Part shown: one piece after another, positions 19,629 to 28,137 of the stretch
How positions within the stretch are numbered: the first letter of the stretch is position 1
Layout of the letters: each line of letters starts with the position of its first letter
Assembly (NCBI RefSeq): GCF_013408685.1
Contig: NZ_JACBZY010000001.1
Span: 1 to 64,000, forward strand
Reading direction: 5' to 3'
Source: Schumannella luteola
Lineage (GTDB): Bacteria; Actinomycetota; Actinomycetes; Actinomycetales; Microbacteriaceae
Length of the DNA: 64,000 nt
Notes under the pieces: model-generated
What the model saw: the letters and a program-made list of their open reading frames with translations, nothing else
The model's database searches: none
Told to the model about the DNA's origin: nothing
Translations under genes and position numbers: made by a program

Positions 19629-21056
19629 TCAGTTGGAGCGCACCGCGTAGGTGCTCGCCGCATCCTGCCCGCTGCGGGTCTTCCAGGTGGGGAAGCCGGT
19701 GATGGCCGCGCCGTTCCAGCTGAAGCCGACCTGCGTCGCGGCGACGGGCGAGCCGTAGTCGTTGCGGTCGAACACGACGTTCGCGGTCTTCGCGACGCCG
19801 CCGGCGTTCTTCACGCGGCCGACGAGCGCCGGGCTGTCGCCGGTCGCGGTGATGCGGTTGCCCGTGAAGCGGCTGTCGTGAACCATGTTCTGCAGCAGGA
19901 TCTCGGGCGAGCCGTCGTCGTTCTGGTTGTTGCCGGTGAAGGTGTTGCCGGTCACCGTGACGTCGTAGGCGTCACCCTTCGTCGCCGAGTAGCCGCCGAC
20001 CGCGAGGCCGACCCAGGCGCTGCCGGTGACGGTATTGCTCTCGACGCGGATGCCGTTCGTCGTGCCGCCCTTGTGCTCCGAGGCGACCTCGATGCCGATC
20101 TCGGCGCTGTCGACGCGGTTGCCGCTGATCACGATGTCGCGTCCGCCATCCACGTAGATGCCGTCGGCGCAGTCGCAGCCGCCAGCGTAGGCCGGGTTGC
20201 CGACCGAGGTGATGCGGGTGACGGTGTTGCCGGTGATGCGGCCGTTGCGCGCACGGTCGGCGTCGGCCGAGCTCGGGTTCTTCGCGACCTTCTCGTAGCC
20301 GATCGCGTCGATGCCGATGTTGTTGTTGTCGTGCACGTCGTTCTGGTCGATCGTCCAGCCGTCGACGTTGCCGTTGACGACGACCGACTCGCTCGCGCCG
20401 AGCACCAGATGGTCGACCTCGTTGCCGCGGATCGTCAGGTTCGTGATCGGCTTCTGGCCGTTCGTGCCGTAGACGGCGATGCCGTGGGCGTTCACGTCAT
20501 CCGCCTCCTGCGTGCGGTTGTCGTTGCCGAGGTGGTGCACGTGGTTGCCGGCGACCGTGATGTTCGAGCCGGATCCGCCCACGAAGATGCCCACCGGCGT
20601 GCGACCGCGCGACGTCGTGCGGAAGCCGGTGACATCCAGCCCCTGGATCACGATGTCGGAGCTGTCGCGCACATCGACCACGCCCGTCGTGTCGGCGGCC
20701 GGGGTCAGGCCGGTCGCGTCGAGCACGACCTTCGCGCCCGGCGCGGCCTGCACGGTCACTCCGCTGCGTCCGCTCAGCACGATGCGCTGCTTCGCGTAGG
20801 TGCCGGCGGCCAGCTCGACCGTGCCGCCCGCGGCGCCGAGCTTGTCGACGGCCTTCTGCGGGGTGCGCAGCGGCGCGGCCGCGGTTCCGGCGTTCGTGTC
20901 GGCGCCGGTCGGCGCGACGAAGAGCTTGGTGGTGGATGCGGCGTGCGCGACCGGCGCGGGGCCGGCCGTCGTGCTCACGGTCGCCAGGGCCACGCCGGCG
21001 ACGGCGGTCGCCGCGGCGAGCGCCGCCGCTCCGAGGCGGAGGGTCTTCGGTGTCAT
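19629..21056 (-). CDS. Secreted right-handed parallel beta-helix protein
   Basis: 475-aa exported protein with a signal peptide (MTPKTLRLGAAALAAATAVA, cleavage near AHAAS). After it comes the DUF1565/NosD-type start LFVAPTGADTNAGTAAAPLRTPQKAVD, then about ten PbH1 coils with recurring NxITGNxV-like turns (NITVAGNHVHHLG, NLTIRGNEVDHL, RITGNTVTRI, DIVISGNRVDSA). Such folds are found in pectate lyases, alginate epimerases and other polysaccharide-acting proteins. A paired-Cys loop (GGCDCADG) lies near the middle. The catalytic site and substrate cannot be assigned. ATG start without a strong RBS. Confidence 0.87.
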   Translation of the reverse strand: MTPKTLRLGAAALAAATAVAGVALATVSTTAGPAPVAHAASTTKLFVAPTGADTNAGTAAAPLRTPQKAVDKLGAAGGTVELAAGTYAKQRIVLSGRSGVTVQAAPGAKVVLDATGLTPAADTTGVVDVRDSSDIVIQGLDVTGFRTTSRGRTPVGIFVGGSGSNITVAGNHVHHLGNDNRTQEADDVNAHGIAVYGTNGQKPITNLTIRGNEVDHLVLGASESVVVNGNVDGWTIDQNDVHDNNNIGIDAIGYEKVAKNPSSADADRARNGRITGNTVTRITSVGNPAYAGGCDCADGIYVDGGRDIVISGNRVDSAEIGIEVASEHKGGTTNGIRVESNTVTGSAWVGLAVGGYSATKGDAYDVTVTGNTFTGNNQNDDGSPEILLQNMVHDSRFTGNRITATGDSPALVGRVKNAGGVAKTANVVFDRNDYGSPVAATQVGFSWNGAAITGFPTWKTRSGQDAASTYAVRSN

Positions 21057-21226
21057 CGGTCATCTCCCGGTGTCGGGGCAGGATGCTCCTGCCGTGAACC
21101 GAGGATGCCGGGGGCTGGATGACGCGGAGATGACGCGCTCAGCTCGGGTGCGCGGACTGCGCACGGCGAGTGCGCGGTGCGGCAGTCAGCCGAAGCGGGA
21201 GCGCGGGCGCGGGACCCCGAGCGCGA

Positions 21227-21898
21227 TCAGGCTCCGGTGATGCGCCACACGGGAGCGCCGCCGGCGTCGGCGATGTCGACGACGAGCCCGCGGTAGTCCG
21301 TGATGCGGTCGAGCGACGGCGTCTCGGCCGATTCGGCGCCGCCGACCACGACCGTCTGCGCACCCGAGGCGACGGCCGCGGCGATGCCGGCCGGCGCATC
21401 CTCGAAGGCGACGCAGCTCGTGGCCTCGAGTCCGAGTCGCTCGGCGGCCAGCAGGAAAGCGTCGGGGTTCGGTTTGCCGCGCTCGACGTCCTCGGCGGTG
21501 ACGACGACCCGCGGGCGGCTCACGCCGGCCGCGGCGAGGCGCGCGAGCGCGAGGCTGCGGGGCGCGCTCGTGACCAGGGCGACGGGGGCGAAGGCCGCGG
21601 TGATCGCGTCGAGGAAGGCGGCGGCGCCCGGGATCTCGACGATGCCGTCGATGTCGTCCTCCTCGCGCGTGACCAGGTCATCGGCGACGGCGGCCTGCTC
21701 GGCCGGACTCAGGTCTGGCAGGAAGCGGCGGATCGTGTCGATCGCCTGCACGCCGTGCGAGACGCGGAGGATCTCGTCGATGTCGAGCCCGTGGTCGGCC
21801 GCGAGGCGACCCCACTGCCGTTCGACGACCGCGTGCGAGTCGACGAGCGTGCCGTCCATGTCGAAGAGGAACCCGGCTGCGGTGAGGTCGATCGGCAC
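21227..21898 (-). CDS. HAD-superfamily (subfamily IA) phosphatase, sugar-phosphatase type
   Basis: 223-aa cytoplasmic phosphatase. Motif I is FLFDMDGTLVDS (nucleophile and acid Asp), motif II VTSAPRSL, motif III Lys in GKPNPDAFLLAAERLG, and motif IV VAFEDAPAGIAAA. This is the beta-phosphoglucomutase-like group that contains the E. coli sugar phosphatases YfbT and YniC. The likely substrate is a sugar phosphate or polyol phosphate, not determinable here. GTG start with TAGCGT (21905-21910) six nt upstream, so probably leaderless. Confidence 0.9.
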   Translation of the reverse strand: MPIDLTAAGFLFDMDGTLVDSHAVVERQWGRLAADHGLDIDEILRVSHGVQAIDTIRRFLPDLSPAEQAAVADDLVTREEDDIDGIVEIPGAAAFLDAITAAFAPVALVTSAPRSLALARLAAAGVSRPRVVVTAEDVERGKPNPDAFLLAAERLGLEATSCVAFEDAPAGIAAAVASGAQTVVVGGAESAETPSLDRITDYRGLVVDIADAGGAPVWRITGA

Positions 21899-21971
21899 GC
21901 TCCGACGCTAGCGCAGGGCGGTGGCGTGCCGACGCCCGACGGTCAGGGCGCGGCGGGCGAATGCGGCCCGA

Positions 21972-22661
21972 TCAGCGCGCGGCGGGCGGGCGGCGCATCG
22001 AGGTGAGACCGGCGAAGGGGCCCGTGGTCGTCTCGTGCGTCGTGACGAAGCCCTGCAGCTCATAGAGGCGGCGGCTTCCGGCCGAGGTCGACGTGAGCGC
22101 GGCGGGCAGCCCCGCCGCGTCGGCGCGGGCGAGGCCGTGCGCGAGCAGCGCGGCGCCGATTCCGCGGCCGGCCGCATCCGGATGCACCCCCACGTCGACG
22201 AGATACCAGTGCGGCTCGGTCGGGCGATGTGGAGCGCTCGCCTCCTCGTAGGCGCGGTCCTCGCGCAGCCCGCGGAAGCCGATCGCCCGCCAGGCCGCGA
22301 GGAGCCCGTGCAGGGCCCCGAGCGGACGCGGTCGATGCTCCGGCCCCTCCCAGAGCGTGACGCCGAGGACGCGGCCGATCGCGGCCCCGCCGACGATTTC
22401 GCTGTCGATGGTGTCGCTGTCGAGGTCGCCCTCGACGGCCAGGTCGATGCCCGACTCATCGACCGAGCGCATCCCCCAGGCGAAGAAGGCGGCGATCCGC
22501 TCACGACGATCGGCGGCGTTGCGGCTGCCGCTGCTGCTGCTGCTGCTGCTGCTGGGGACGATCCGCGCGACGACCGGATCCCGCTCGAAGGCGGCCGCGA
22601 GCACGCGCGCCGACTCGTCGATCAGATCGGGACGCCCCGGGGGCAGCGGGATGATGCGCAC
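21972..22661 (-). CDS. GNAT-family N-acetyltransferase with a poly-Ser tract
   Basis: 229-aa acetyltransferase. The acetyl-CoA-binding motif A is VDVGVHPDAAGRGIGAALLAHG (Gly-rich P-loop RGIG), followed by YELQGF, typical of the C-terminal beta-strand/helix of GNATs. The substrate is unknown. Near residue 37 a run of eight serines is encoded by a perfect AGC repeat, in a loop before the conserved domain. The GTG start gives MRIIPLPPGRPDLIDES. It is followed by a 73-bp gap and then the HAD gene on the same strand. Confidence 0.85.
   Translation of the reverse strand: MRIIPLPPGRPDLIDESARVLAAAFERDPVVARIVPSSSSSSSSGSRNAADRRERIAAFFAWGMRSVDESGIDLAVEGDLDSDTIDSEIVGGAAIGRVLGVTLWEGPEHRPRPLGALHGLLAAWRAIGFRGLREDRAYEEASAPHRPTEPHWYLVDVGVHPDAAGRGIGAALLAHGLARADAAGLPAALTSTSAGSRRLYELQGFVTTHETTTGPFAGLTSMRRPPAAR
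22530..22553 (+). repeat. (GCT)8 microsatellite in the GNAT gene
   Basis: Eight perfect GCT units on the plus strand, read as AGC (Ser) on the coding strand. Length changes would alter the serine run without shifting the frame. Confidence 0.95.
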
Positions 22662-22682
22662 GACGGTGGTCTCGATCCGCGC

Positions 22683-23288
22683 TCAGCGCCGCACCGAGTA
22701 CTGGGCGATGATCAGCCCGGTCGACGTGACGACCGAGCGCTCGAGCACGAGGTCGGCCCGCGCGACGGCGCCGCGCTCGGCGTCGCCGTCGGCGAAGAGT
22801 CGCGTGCCCGCGCCGAGCACGATCGGGTGGATCTGCAGCGTGAACTCGTCGACGAGTCCGGCGGCGTGCAGCGCGCGCACGAGTTCGCCGCTGCCGATGA
22901 TCGAGATCGCGCCATCCACCTCGCCCTTCAGCCGGCCGACGGTCTCGACCGCGTCGCCCGCGAGCAGGGTCGAGTTCGGGTAGGCGAGCTGCGTGTGCGA
23001 CGACCGGGAGACGACGTACTTGGTCGCGTTCACGAGGTGCTCGGTGAAGGGATTCGACTCGGTGACCGCGGTCCAGTGGCCGAGCACGTCGTCGTAGGTG
23101 CGGCGGCCGAAGAGCATCACGCCCTGCTCGGCCATGCCCTCGCCCATGAAGCGCATCGACGCCTCGTCTTGGTAGCCGTCGCCCCATCCGCCGCGGTCGA
23201 AGCCGCCGCGGGTGTCCTCATCCGCGCGGCCGAGGCCCTGCATGACCCCGTCGAGGGTGACGCTCTCGGTGACGCTGATCCTGGCCAT
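22683..23288 (-). CDS. Dihydrofolate reductase-like (RibD C-terminal family) protein
   Basis: 201-aa protein of the RibD_C/DHFR-like family. It begins ISVTESVTLDGVMQGLG and contains VMLFGRRTYDDVLGHW (NADPH-binding region), GAISIIGSGELVRAL and LVDEFTLQIHPIVLGAGTRLF. These proteins are common in actinobacteria, and most have no proven substrate. It is followed closely by the GNAT gene (21-bp gap), so the two may be co-transcribed. ATG start with AGGAG upstream. Confidence 0.88.
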   Translation of the reverse strand: MARISVTESVTLDGVMQGLGRADEDTRGGFDRGGWGDGYQDEASMRFMGEGMAEQGVMLFGRRTYDDVLGHWTAVTESNPFTEHLVNATKYVVSRSSHTQLAYPNSTLLAGDAVETVGRLKGEVDGAISIIGSGELVRALHAAGLVDEFTLQIHPIVLGAGTRLFADGDAERGAVARADLVLERSVVTSTGLIIAQYSVRR

Positions 23289-23355
23289 GCGGACTCCTTC
23301 GTCGGCGGATGCGGTGGGCAGAAGGGTACGCCGCGCACCCGACGGCGCTCGCGGC

Positions 23356-24015
23356 TCAGTCGGCGATCTCGATGCCGAGGTGCGCCGCGAAGAGCCCGGT
23401 CATGGCGGCGGCCTGCACCTCGCCGATGCGGGCGCCGCGCATCCCCTCGATCCCGTCGATCGCGCTCACCTCGAGCCCGCGCAGGTCGAGGTGGGTGGCG
23501 CGGGCGCCGTGCAGCACGAGTCGGTCGACAGTGCAGTCCTCGAAGGCGACGCGGGCGAGCGTCGCGCCGCCGAGGTCGAGCTCGTCGAAGCGGCAGCCGC
23601 GGAAGAGCACGTCCTCCAGCCGCGACGACCGCAGATTCAGCCAGCCGAGCTTCGAGGCGCTCACGACGACGCGCTCGAGCTCGGCGTCGTAGAGCTCGGC
23701 CGATCCGAGCCGCGAGCCGTCGATCTCGACGTCGCGCAGGGTCGCGCGCGGGGCGACGAGCACGGGAGCGTTCAGCCGTTCGAGGCGGGTCTCGAGCAGG
23801 CGGATGGCGCGCAGGCCGGTGTCGTGCACGGTCCAGTCGACGAGCTCGCACTCGGTGAAGGTCGCGCCGGAGAGATCCCATTCGGTGAGGTCGGCGCCGG
23901 CGATGCGGAGGCCCTCGTACGACTCACCCGCGGCGAGCGCGGTCGGGTCCCCCTCCTCGAGCCCGTGCAGACGCAGCGGGTCGAGGCGCGGGGCGGGGTC
24001 GGTCTTCTTCGCCAT
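23356..24015 (-). CDS. Pentapeptide-repeat protein
   Basis: 219-aa protein made largely of degenerate pentapeptide repeats (A[D/N]LxX): LRIAGADLTEWDLSGATFTE, then ATLRDVEIDGSRLGSAELYD and LEDVLFRGCRFDELDLGGAT. Such repeats form a right-handed quadrilateral beta-helix. Some members (Qnr, MfpA) mimic DNA and protect gyrase from quinolones, but most have no assigned role, and nothing here singles out the gyrase-binding type. ATG at 24015 is the first sensible start (MAKKTDPAPRL). No signal peptide. Stand-alone gene. Confidence 0.88.
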   Translation of the reverse strand: MAKKTDPAPRLDPLRLHGLEEGDPTALAAGESYEGLRIAGADLTEWDLSGATFTECELVDWTVHDTGLRAIRLLETRLERLNAPVLVAPRATLRDVEIDGSRLGSAELYDAELERVVVSASKLGWLNLRSSRLEDVLFRGCRFDELDLGGATLARVAFEDCTVDRLVLHGARATHLDLRGLEVSAIDGIEGMRGARIGEVQAAAMTGLFAAHLGIEIAD

Positions 24016-24130
24016 GCACCCATCCTGTCGGCAGCCGCCGACGATGCACGGACGCGAGCGCGGGGTTCCGTTCCGAGCGCGGGGCGACGACGCCGCGCGC
24101 TCGAACGAGACCTCGCGTTCGGCGGAGAGG

Positions 24131-24952
24131 TCAGGCGCGCACGTGGCGCAGCAGCAGCTCGCCGTCGCCGGAGAGCAGCACCGACGCCGGGCGCATCCCG
24201 GTCGGGGCGGCCGCGTCGGCGTGGGCGATGCGGCCGGCGGGGCCGCCCTCGAGCGTCGGCGCGATCGTGAGGCAGAGCTCGTCGACGACGCCCGCCGTGA
24301 GGAAGGCGCCGGCGAGGCTCGGTCCGCCCTCGGCGTGGATGCGCCGCAGGCCGCGCGCCGCCAGTTCGGCGCGCAGGCGGGCCGGGTCGACCGACGTGTC
24401 GCCCGCATCCATCACGTCGGCGACCGCCGCGAGCGCCGCGCGGGCGCCCGCCGGAGCGCTCGCGACCGTGTAGACGATCGGGCGCACGGGTGCCTCGGCG
24501 AAGATCGGCGAAGCCGGGTCGAGATCGAGCCGGCCGCTGACGAGAGCGAACACGGGATGCGGGGCGAGCCCCTGGGCACGACGCCAGGCGACCGCGTCGT
24601 CGTCGAGCACCATCGCTCCGTAGCCCTCGGCACGGGCGGTTCCGGCGCCGACCAGCACGACGTCGGCCCAGCGCCGCTGCAGGTCGAAGACCCGCTTGTC
24701 GCCGCCGCGGCCGAGTCCGCCGGAGAGCCCCTCACGGGTCGCGGCGCCGTCGAGGCTCGACACGAAGTTCAGGCGCAGCCAGGCGCCGTCGCCCGCGTCG
24801 GCGCCGCCCGCATCCACTTCGCCCGCATCCACCTCGCCCGCATCCGGCCGATACGCGCTCTCCCCGAGCGGCGGCGCGTAGGTCGCGAGCACATCGTCGT
24901 CGCCGAGTCCGTCGAGCGGATCGGGCCAGAGCCGGTCGAGGCGGGTCGTCAC
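24131..24952 (-). CDS. Pyrimidine reductase-like (RibD_C family) protein
   Basis: 273-aa protein related to the reductase half of RibD. Core motifs are LRLNFVSSLDGAATREGLSG, ADVVLVGAGTARAEGYGAMV, GLRRIHAEGGPSLAGAFL and VDELCLTIAPTLEGG. It lacks the deaminase domain. Near residue 38 it has a small repeat (DAGEVDAGEVDAGGADAGDG) absent from most homologues. It follows folP on the same strand with a 15-bp gap, so it is probably part of the folE-folP operon. That places a reductase where folB/folK often lie, and its substrate may be a pteridine or a riboflavin intermediate (inference). Confidence 0.87.
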   Translation of the reverse strand: MTTRLDRLWPDPLDGLGDDDVLATYAPPLGESAYRPDAGEVDAGEVDAGGADAGDGAWLRLNFVSSLDGAATREGLSGGLGRGGDKRVFDLQRRWADVVLVGAGTARAEGYGAMVLDDDAVAWRRAQGLAPHPVFALVSGRLDLDPASPIFAEAPVRPIVYTVASAPAGARAALAAVADVMDAGDTSVDPARLRAELAARGLRRIHAEGGPSLAGAFLTAGVVDELCLTIAPTLEGGPAGRIAHADAAAPTGMRPASVLLSGDGELLLRHVRA

Positions 24953-24967
24953 GGGAGCCTCCGCTCG

Positions 24968-25855
24968 TCAGACGTTGTGCGTCGGATGCGTATTGTGCTC
25001 GAGCCGCACCGGCGCGCGCAGCCCGAGGATCGCCTCGGTCATGCGCACCGCGTCGATGCTCGCCTCGACGTCGTGCATGCGCACGATGCGTGCGCCGCCG
25101 AGGATGCAGGCCACCATCGCGGCGAGCGAGCCGGCGAGGCGGTCCTTCTTCTCGCGGTCGATCGTCTCGCCGATGAAGTCCTTGTTCGAGACGGCGACGA
25201 GCAGCGGCAGGTCGATGGCGGTCAGCTCGTGGATGCGCCGGGTCAGCTCGAGCGAGTGCAGCGTGTTCTTGTCGAGGTCGTGGCCCGGATCGACGATGAG
25301 CCGGTCGCGGCGGATGCCGGCCGCCTCGGCCAGCGCGACGCGCTCGCTCAGGAAGGTGCGCACCTCATCCACGACGTCGCCGTAGTGCGCGGGCGGCTTC
25401 TCCTCGCGCGGCGGACCGACGCTGTGCGTGATGACGAGATTCGCGTCGCTGTCGGCGACGACGGCCGCCATGTCGGGATCACCGAGTCCGCTCGTGTCGT
25501 TGATGACGGCGGCGCCCGCCTCGATCGCGGCCCGCGCGACGGCCGCCTTGTTCGTGTCGACCGAGATGACGACATCCGTCTCGGCGGCGACGCCCGCGAT
25601 GACCGGAGCGACGCGATCGATCTCCTCCTCGGTCGAGACGGCGGGACCGCGACCGAAGGGCACCCCGCCGATGTCGACCCAGTCGGCGCCCTGCTCGGCC
25701 GCGCGCACGGCGGCGGTCACGGCGCGATCGAGGGCGAAGGTCGCGCCCTGGTCGAAGAAGGAGTCGGGGGTGCGGTTGATGACGGCCATGACCGCGACCT
25801 GCCGCGCGAAGTCGAACTCGCGTCGCCCGATGCGCTGAACTCCCACCGGGGTCAC
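24968..25855 (-). CDS. folP: Dihydropteroate synthase
   Basis: 295-aa enzyme that joins p-aminobenzoate to 7,8-dihydropterin pyrophosphate in folate synthesis. Landmarks: VMAVINRTPDSFFDQGATF (pterin/pyrophosphate loop), GADWVDIGGVPFGRG, VISVDTNKAAVARAAIEAGA, INDTSGLGD, LIVDPGHDLDKN, VSNKDFIGET and the Arg/His end RIVRMHDVEASIDAVRMT. The loop DIGGVPFGRG differs from the classical DIGGESTRPG. Actinobacteria carry divergent DHPS paralogues of this kind (M. leprae FolP2-like), so its catalytic status is slightly less certain. GTG start overlaps the folE stop by 4 bp. Confidence 0.88.
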   Translation of the reverse strand: MTPVGVQRIGRREFDFARQVAVMAVINRTPDSFFDQGATFALDRAVTAAVRAAEQGADWVDIGGVPFGRGPAVSTEEEIDRVAPVIAGVAAETDVVISVDTNKAAVARAAIEAGAAVINDTSGLGDPDMAAVVADSDANLVITHSVGPPREEKPPAHYGDVVDEVRTFLSERVALAEAAGIRRDRLIVDPGHDLDKNTLHSLELTRRIHELTAIDLPLLVAVSNKDFIGETIDREKKDRLAGSLAAMVACILGGARIVRMHDVEASIDAVRMTEAILGLRAPVRLEHNTHPTHNV

Positions 25856-26481
25856 TCCGCGCCGGAGGCGTCGGCCGGCGAGGAGTCAGCGGTCGACGCG
25901 GACGCGGCATCCGCTGTCCCGATCGACTCGAACGGCGACGGCAGCGACGTGACCTCGCCGCGGAACGCGCTCGTCAGCAGGGTCGTGCCCGCGTCGCCGA
26001 TGCCGCGGAACGACATGCACTGGTGCTCGGCCTCGATCACGACGCCGACGCCGCGGGCCTGGAGGTTCGCATCCAGCCAGTCGGCGACCTGCTCGGTCAG
26101 GCGCTCCTGCAGCTGCAGCCCGCGCGCGAAGTGCTCGACCACGCGCACCGGCAGCGAGACGCCGACGAGGTGCTCGCCCGGCAGGTAGCCGACGTGCGCG
26201 ACGCCGCGGAACGGCAGCAGGTGGTGCTCGCACAGCGACCGGAACGGGATGCCGTGCACGACGACGAGGTCGCGCGAGGCCGGTCCGTCGATGAAGGAGA
26301 CCGGCGGCAGCGGATCGCGCTGGATCGCGTTGGCCAGCATCTGCACGAAGCGCTCCGGGGTGCGGCGCAGGCGCTCCTCGGCGGGGTCCTGCCCGAGGGC
26401 CCGCAGCAGCTCGGCGACGGCGCGCTCTCCGGACGGGAGGTCGAAGGGCACGGCGTCGGGCACGGCCTCGGGCGGGGTCAT
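25852..26481 (-). CDS. folE: GTP cyclohydrolase I
   Basis: 209-aa enzyme that converts GTP to 7,8-dihydroneopterin triphosphate, the first step of folate synthesis. Zinc ligands are visible in SLCEHHLLPF (Cys and His) and the second Cys in EHQCMSFRGIG. VGVSLPVRVVEHFARGLQLQERLTEQ is the usual GTP-binding and helix region. The C-terminal tail (ADAASASTADSSPADASGAE) is an acidic low-complexity extension past the normal end. The ATG has TAGCGT (26488-26493) 6 nt upstream, so the operon folE-folP-reductase probably starts as a leaderless transcript. Confidence 0.95.
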   Translation of the reverse strand: MTPPEAVPDAVPFDLPSGERAVAELLRALGQDPAEERLRRTPERFVQMLANAIQRDPLPPVSFIDGPASRDLVVVHGIPFRSLCEHHLLPFRGVAHVGYLPGEHLVGVSLPVRVVEHFARGLQLQERLTEQVADWLDANLQARGVGVVIEAEHQCMSFRGIGDAGTTLLTSAFRGEVTSLPSPFESIGTADAASASTADSSPADASGAE

Positions 26482-26554
26482 GTCTCGACGCTACCGCGCG
26501 CAGGTGACACGGGCCGGGCCGGTGTCGGCGCACGACGCGACCCGCGGCATCCGC

Positions 26555-27334
26555 TCAGGTCTCGACCGCCGCTCCGCGTGCGGCCAGGTAGGCGCGCAGC
26601 GTGAGCGCGGGGTCGGCGCGCTGCGCGGCGCGGTAGGCGGCGAAGTCGAGCTGCTCGCGCAGTGAGCGCCCGCCCCGCATCAGCTCGGCCTGCCGCGACT
26701 CGACGGCCTGGATGCGCCGGGCCTCGGCGAGCACCTCGTCGGCGCGGTCGGCCGGCAGGAACAGCACGCCGTCGTCATCGGCGACCACGATCTCGCCGCC
26801 GTGCAGGAGCACGCCGTCGATGCTCGCCACGCGCATCGCCGAGCCGGCGGGCGGCACCCGGCGCGGCCCTGCGGGCAGAGCCCCGAGGCTGTGCACCGGC
26901 AGGCCAATCCGCCGCAGCTCGGCGGTGTCGCGGTGCAGTCCCCACAGCACGATGCCCGCGATGCCGGCATGCGCCGCCTCGGCCACGATCAGGTCGCCGA
27001 TGCACGATTCGTCGGGGCGGCCTCCGTTGTCGATCACGAGCACGTCGCCGGAGCGCGCGTCGTCGATCACCTCGAGGATGACGTCGACGCTGCCGAGGTG
27101 GGTCACGGGCGCGGCCGGTCCGGTGAAGGGGCGCTCGAGCAGCACGGGGCTCAGCGCGGGCGGCGCCCAGCGCAGCGGCACGCCCAGACGCACGGCGGCA
27201 TCGGCGACCGGCGCGGTCGGCACCGGTGCGGTCGACGCCGCAGGAAGCGGCACGGCCACCGCCGCGTCGGCCGACGAGCGCGAGCCCGCCGCGGAGTCAC
27301 TGCCCGAAGCGGGATGCATGTCGACATCGCTCAT
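26555..27334 (-). CDS. RraA-family protein (aldolase / demethylmenaquinone methyltransferase-like fold)
   Basis: 259-aa protein of the RraA/HMG-aldolase family. Core features: GSVDVILEVIDDARSGDVLVID, IAGIVLWGLHRDTAEL, IDGVLLHGGEIVVADDDGVL, then VLAEARRIQAVESRQAELMRGG. Members act as 4-hydroxy-4-methyl-2-oxoglutarate/oxaloacetate aldolases, or in gammaproteobacteria as RNase E inhibitors. The usual GGxxRD-type metal/substrate motif is replaced here by GLHRD, so the activity is uncertain. An Ala/Ser-rich N-terminus of about 40 residues precedes the fold. ATG at 27334 is preceded by TACGCT (27341-27346) at 6 nt (leaderless). It overlaps no neighbour. Confidence 0.82.
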   Translation of the reverse strand: MSDVDMHPASGSDSAAGSRSSADAAVAVPLPAASTAPVPTAPVADAAVRLGVPLRWAPPALSPVLLERPFTGPAAPVTHLGSVDVILEVIDDARSGDVLVIDNGGRPDESCIGDLIVAEAAHAGIAGIVLWGLHRDTAELRRIGLPVHSLGALPAGPRRVPPAGSAMRVASIDGVLLHGGEIVVADDDGVLFLPADRADEVLAEARRIQAVESRQAELMRGGRSLREQLDFAAYRAAQRADPALTLRAYLAARGAAVET

Positions 27335-27472
27335 GTCGCGAGCGTAGAACCGCCGACCGACGCCGTGACGCCGGCGCAGGCCACGCCCGGCCGGGCGGAC
27401 CGACCGCATCCGCCGGCGTCCGCCCGCATCCGCCGCCCCAAGGTGCCGGACGCCGACCCGACCCTGCCCGCG

Positions 27473-28137
27473 TCAGTCGCGCTCGCGCCGGTAGACGTTG
27501 ACGACCGCGCCCGAGGCGAGCGGTCGTGTCTCGGCCACGCTGAAGCGGCTGAGGGCGAAGCCCTCGGGGAACAGCCTCTTGCCCGTGCCGAGCACGAGCG
27601 GGTAGACAGCCGGTACTCGTCGACGAGGTCATGCTCGCCGAGCGAGCGGATGAGATCGGCGCTGCCCCACACGCGGATCTCGCCGTCGATGTCGGTGCGC
27701 TGCTTCAGCGCGGAGACCTCGCTCGCGACGTCGCGCACGACGACCGTGTTCTTCCAGGTCGGGTCGGTCAGCGTGGATGACGCGACGAACTTCGTGACGC
27801 GGTTGTAGCGACGGGTGAACTCGCCCATCAGTCCCGGTTCGTCTTCGCTCCACACGCCCCAGGCGCGCGCCCAGATGTCGTAGGTCTTGCGACCGAGCAG
27901 CAGCGCTCCGGTGCGGCTCTCCCACTCGGCGATCAGGCCGTCGCCCTCATCGCCCGCGGTGCCGTCGGCGGCGCCGTCCGCGGCGTCATCGGCGCCGCTG
28001 CCGTCCGCCGCATCCGCGTCGTAATCCATCTGCCAGCCGCTGTACGGGAAGTCGCCCTCCTCGTCCTCCCCGTCGCCGCCCGGCCCCTGGATGACGCCGT
28101 CGAGGGTCATGAACTCCTGCACCACGATCTCGCTCAT
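27473..28137 (-). pseudogene. DHFR-like (RibD_C family) gene with a frameshift
   Basis: The first frame starts at ATG 28137 (MSEIVVQEFMTLDGVIQGPG, AAGGAG upstream). It continues through LLLGRKTYDIWARAW and EIRVWGSADLIRSLGEHDLV to DEYRL near 27607. There the reading frame breaks. The expected continuation YPLVLGTGKRLFPEGFALSR, ending in VNVYRRERD and a stop at 27473, is intact in another frame. One missing base near 27604-27607 explains it (CTG-TC-TAC instead of CTG-NTC-TAC). Either a recent pseudogene or a sequence error. An acidic Ala/Asp-rich insert lies near residues 40-65. If repaired, it is a paralogue of the reductase-like gene at 22683. Confidence 0.8.

Noticed and set aside
23212..27808. 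Plus-strand frames of 140-794 aa opposite the folate and reductase genes
   Set aside because: All are antisense to genes with clear motifs and have no plausible starts.
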